DNA from: Lachnospiraceae bacterium
GTDB taxonomy: Bacteria > Bacillota_A > Clostridia > Lachnospirales > Lachnospiraceae
Assembly (NCBI GenBank): GCA_017390645.1
Contig: JAFPAZ010000134.1
Span: forward strand, 1 to 5,847
Direction of reading: 5' to 3'
Length of the DNA stretch: 5,847 nucleotides
Of the stretch, positions 5,789-5,847 are shown piece after piece (position 1 is the first letter of the stretch; every line of letters begins with the position of its first letter). Both the position numbers and the translations under genes were made by a program. A model generated the notes under the pieces. That model saw nothing but the letters and a program-made list of their open reading frames with translations, did not search any database and was not told the DNA's origin.

Positions 5789-5847
5789 CTATTTTACTCC
5801 ATATTGTTCATAATATGCATCAATTGCTGCTTTTATTGTATCATCAA
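5789..5847 (-). CDS. C-terminal end of an unidentified gene, cut by window edge
   Basis: The last 18 codons read DDTIKAAIDAYYEQYGVK and end in TAG (5789-5791). The stop overlaps the AGGAGG of the next gene (TAGGAGG), an arrangement seen again at the purK start in this window, which supports a real reading frame. The fragment looks like a surface helix with alternating acidic and aromatic residues. It is too short to assign a family. The gene is probably co-transcribed with the 49-residue membrane protein. Confidence 0.6.
   Translation of the reverse strand, partial: DDTIKAAIDAYYEQYGVK

Noticed and set aside
1..5847. Mobile element, CRISPR array, toxin-antitoxin pair or defence system
   Set aside because: No transposase, integrase, regularly spaced repeats, tRNA-associated attachment site or known defence motifs are visible. 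Gene orientation is uniform and I saw no base composition change pointing to an insertion.

Overview
The window looks like a chromosomal segment of a low-GC Gram-positive bacterium, most likely a Clostridia/Lachnospiraceae-type anaerobe. The evidence is AT-rich coding sequence, strong AGGAGG-type ribosome binding sites, a VanZ-like protein, a small DUF6142-like membrane protein, and a purine pathway using PurK plus class I PurE. This placement comes from protein style and was not tested by a search. Every gene I can support is on the minus strand, so transcription runs from the right edge (5847) to the left edge (1).

Right part (about 5553-5847): the window opens with the last 18 codons of an unidentified gene. 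A 49-residue single-membrane-span protein follows, whose RBS overlaps the previous stop codon. Next comes a hairpin with a T run, the only convincing intrinsic terminator in the window. It separates this pair from the next transcription unit.

Middle and left part (396-5553): six genes follow with overlaps or short gaps: a VanZ-like membrane protein, a DUF6142-like three-span membrane protein (ATGA overlap), an HD-domain phosphohydrolase of the YfbR/HDDC2 type (53-nt gap), a 692-residue M29-like metallo-aminopeptidase (8-nt overlap), purK (8-nt gap, RBS overlapping the previous stop) and purE (14-nt gap, RBS adjoining the purK stop). The order purK then purE is the reverse of the familiar purEK order. 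PurK and PurE together convert AIR to CAIR in de novo purine synthesis. The HD enzyme may act on nucleotides, which would fit the context, but this is inference.

Left edge (1-395): a 207-nt gene-free stretch separates purE from the 5' end of purM, which makes AIR, the substrate of PurK. The gap holds a candidate extended -10 promoter and three AT-rich inverted repeats, but no strong terminator and no riboswitch that I recognise. purM may therefore be read both from the upstream operon and from its own promoter.

Overall this is mostly ordinary housekeeping DNA. The points worth a second look are the long N-terminal extension of the M29-like protein, its tight coupling with purK-purE, the structured purE-purM gap, the small membrane proteins, and two start codons that should probably be moved. 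I found no evidence of a mobile element, CRISPR array, defence system, rRNA or tRNA.
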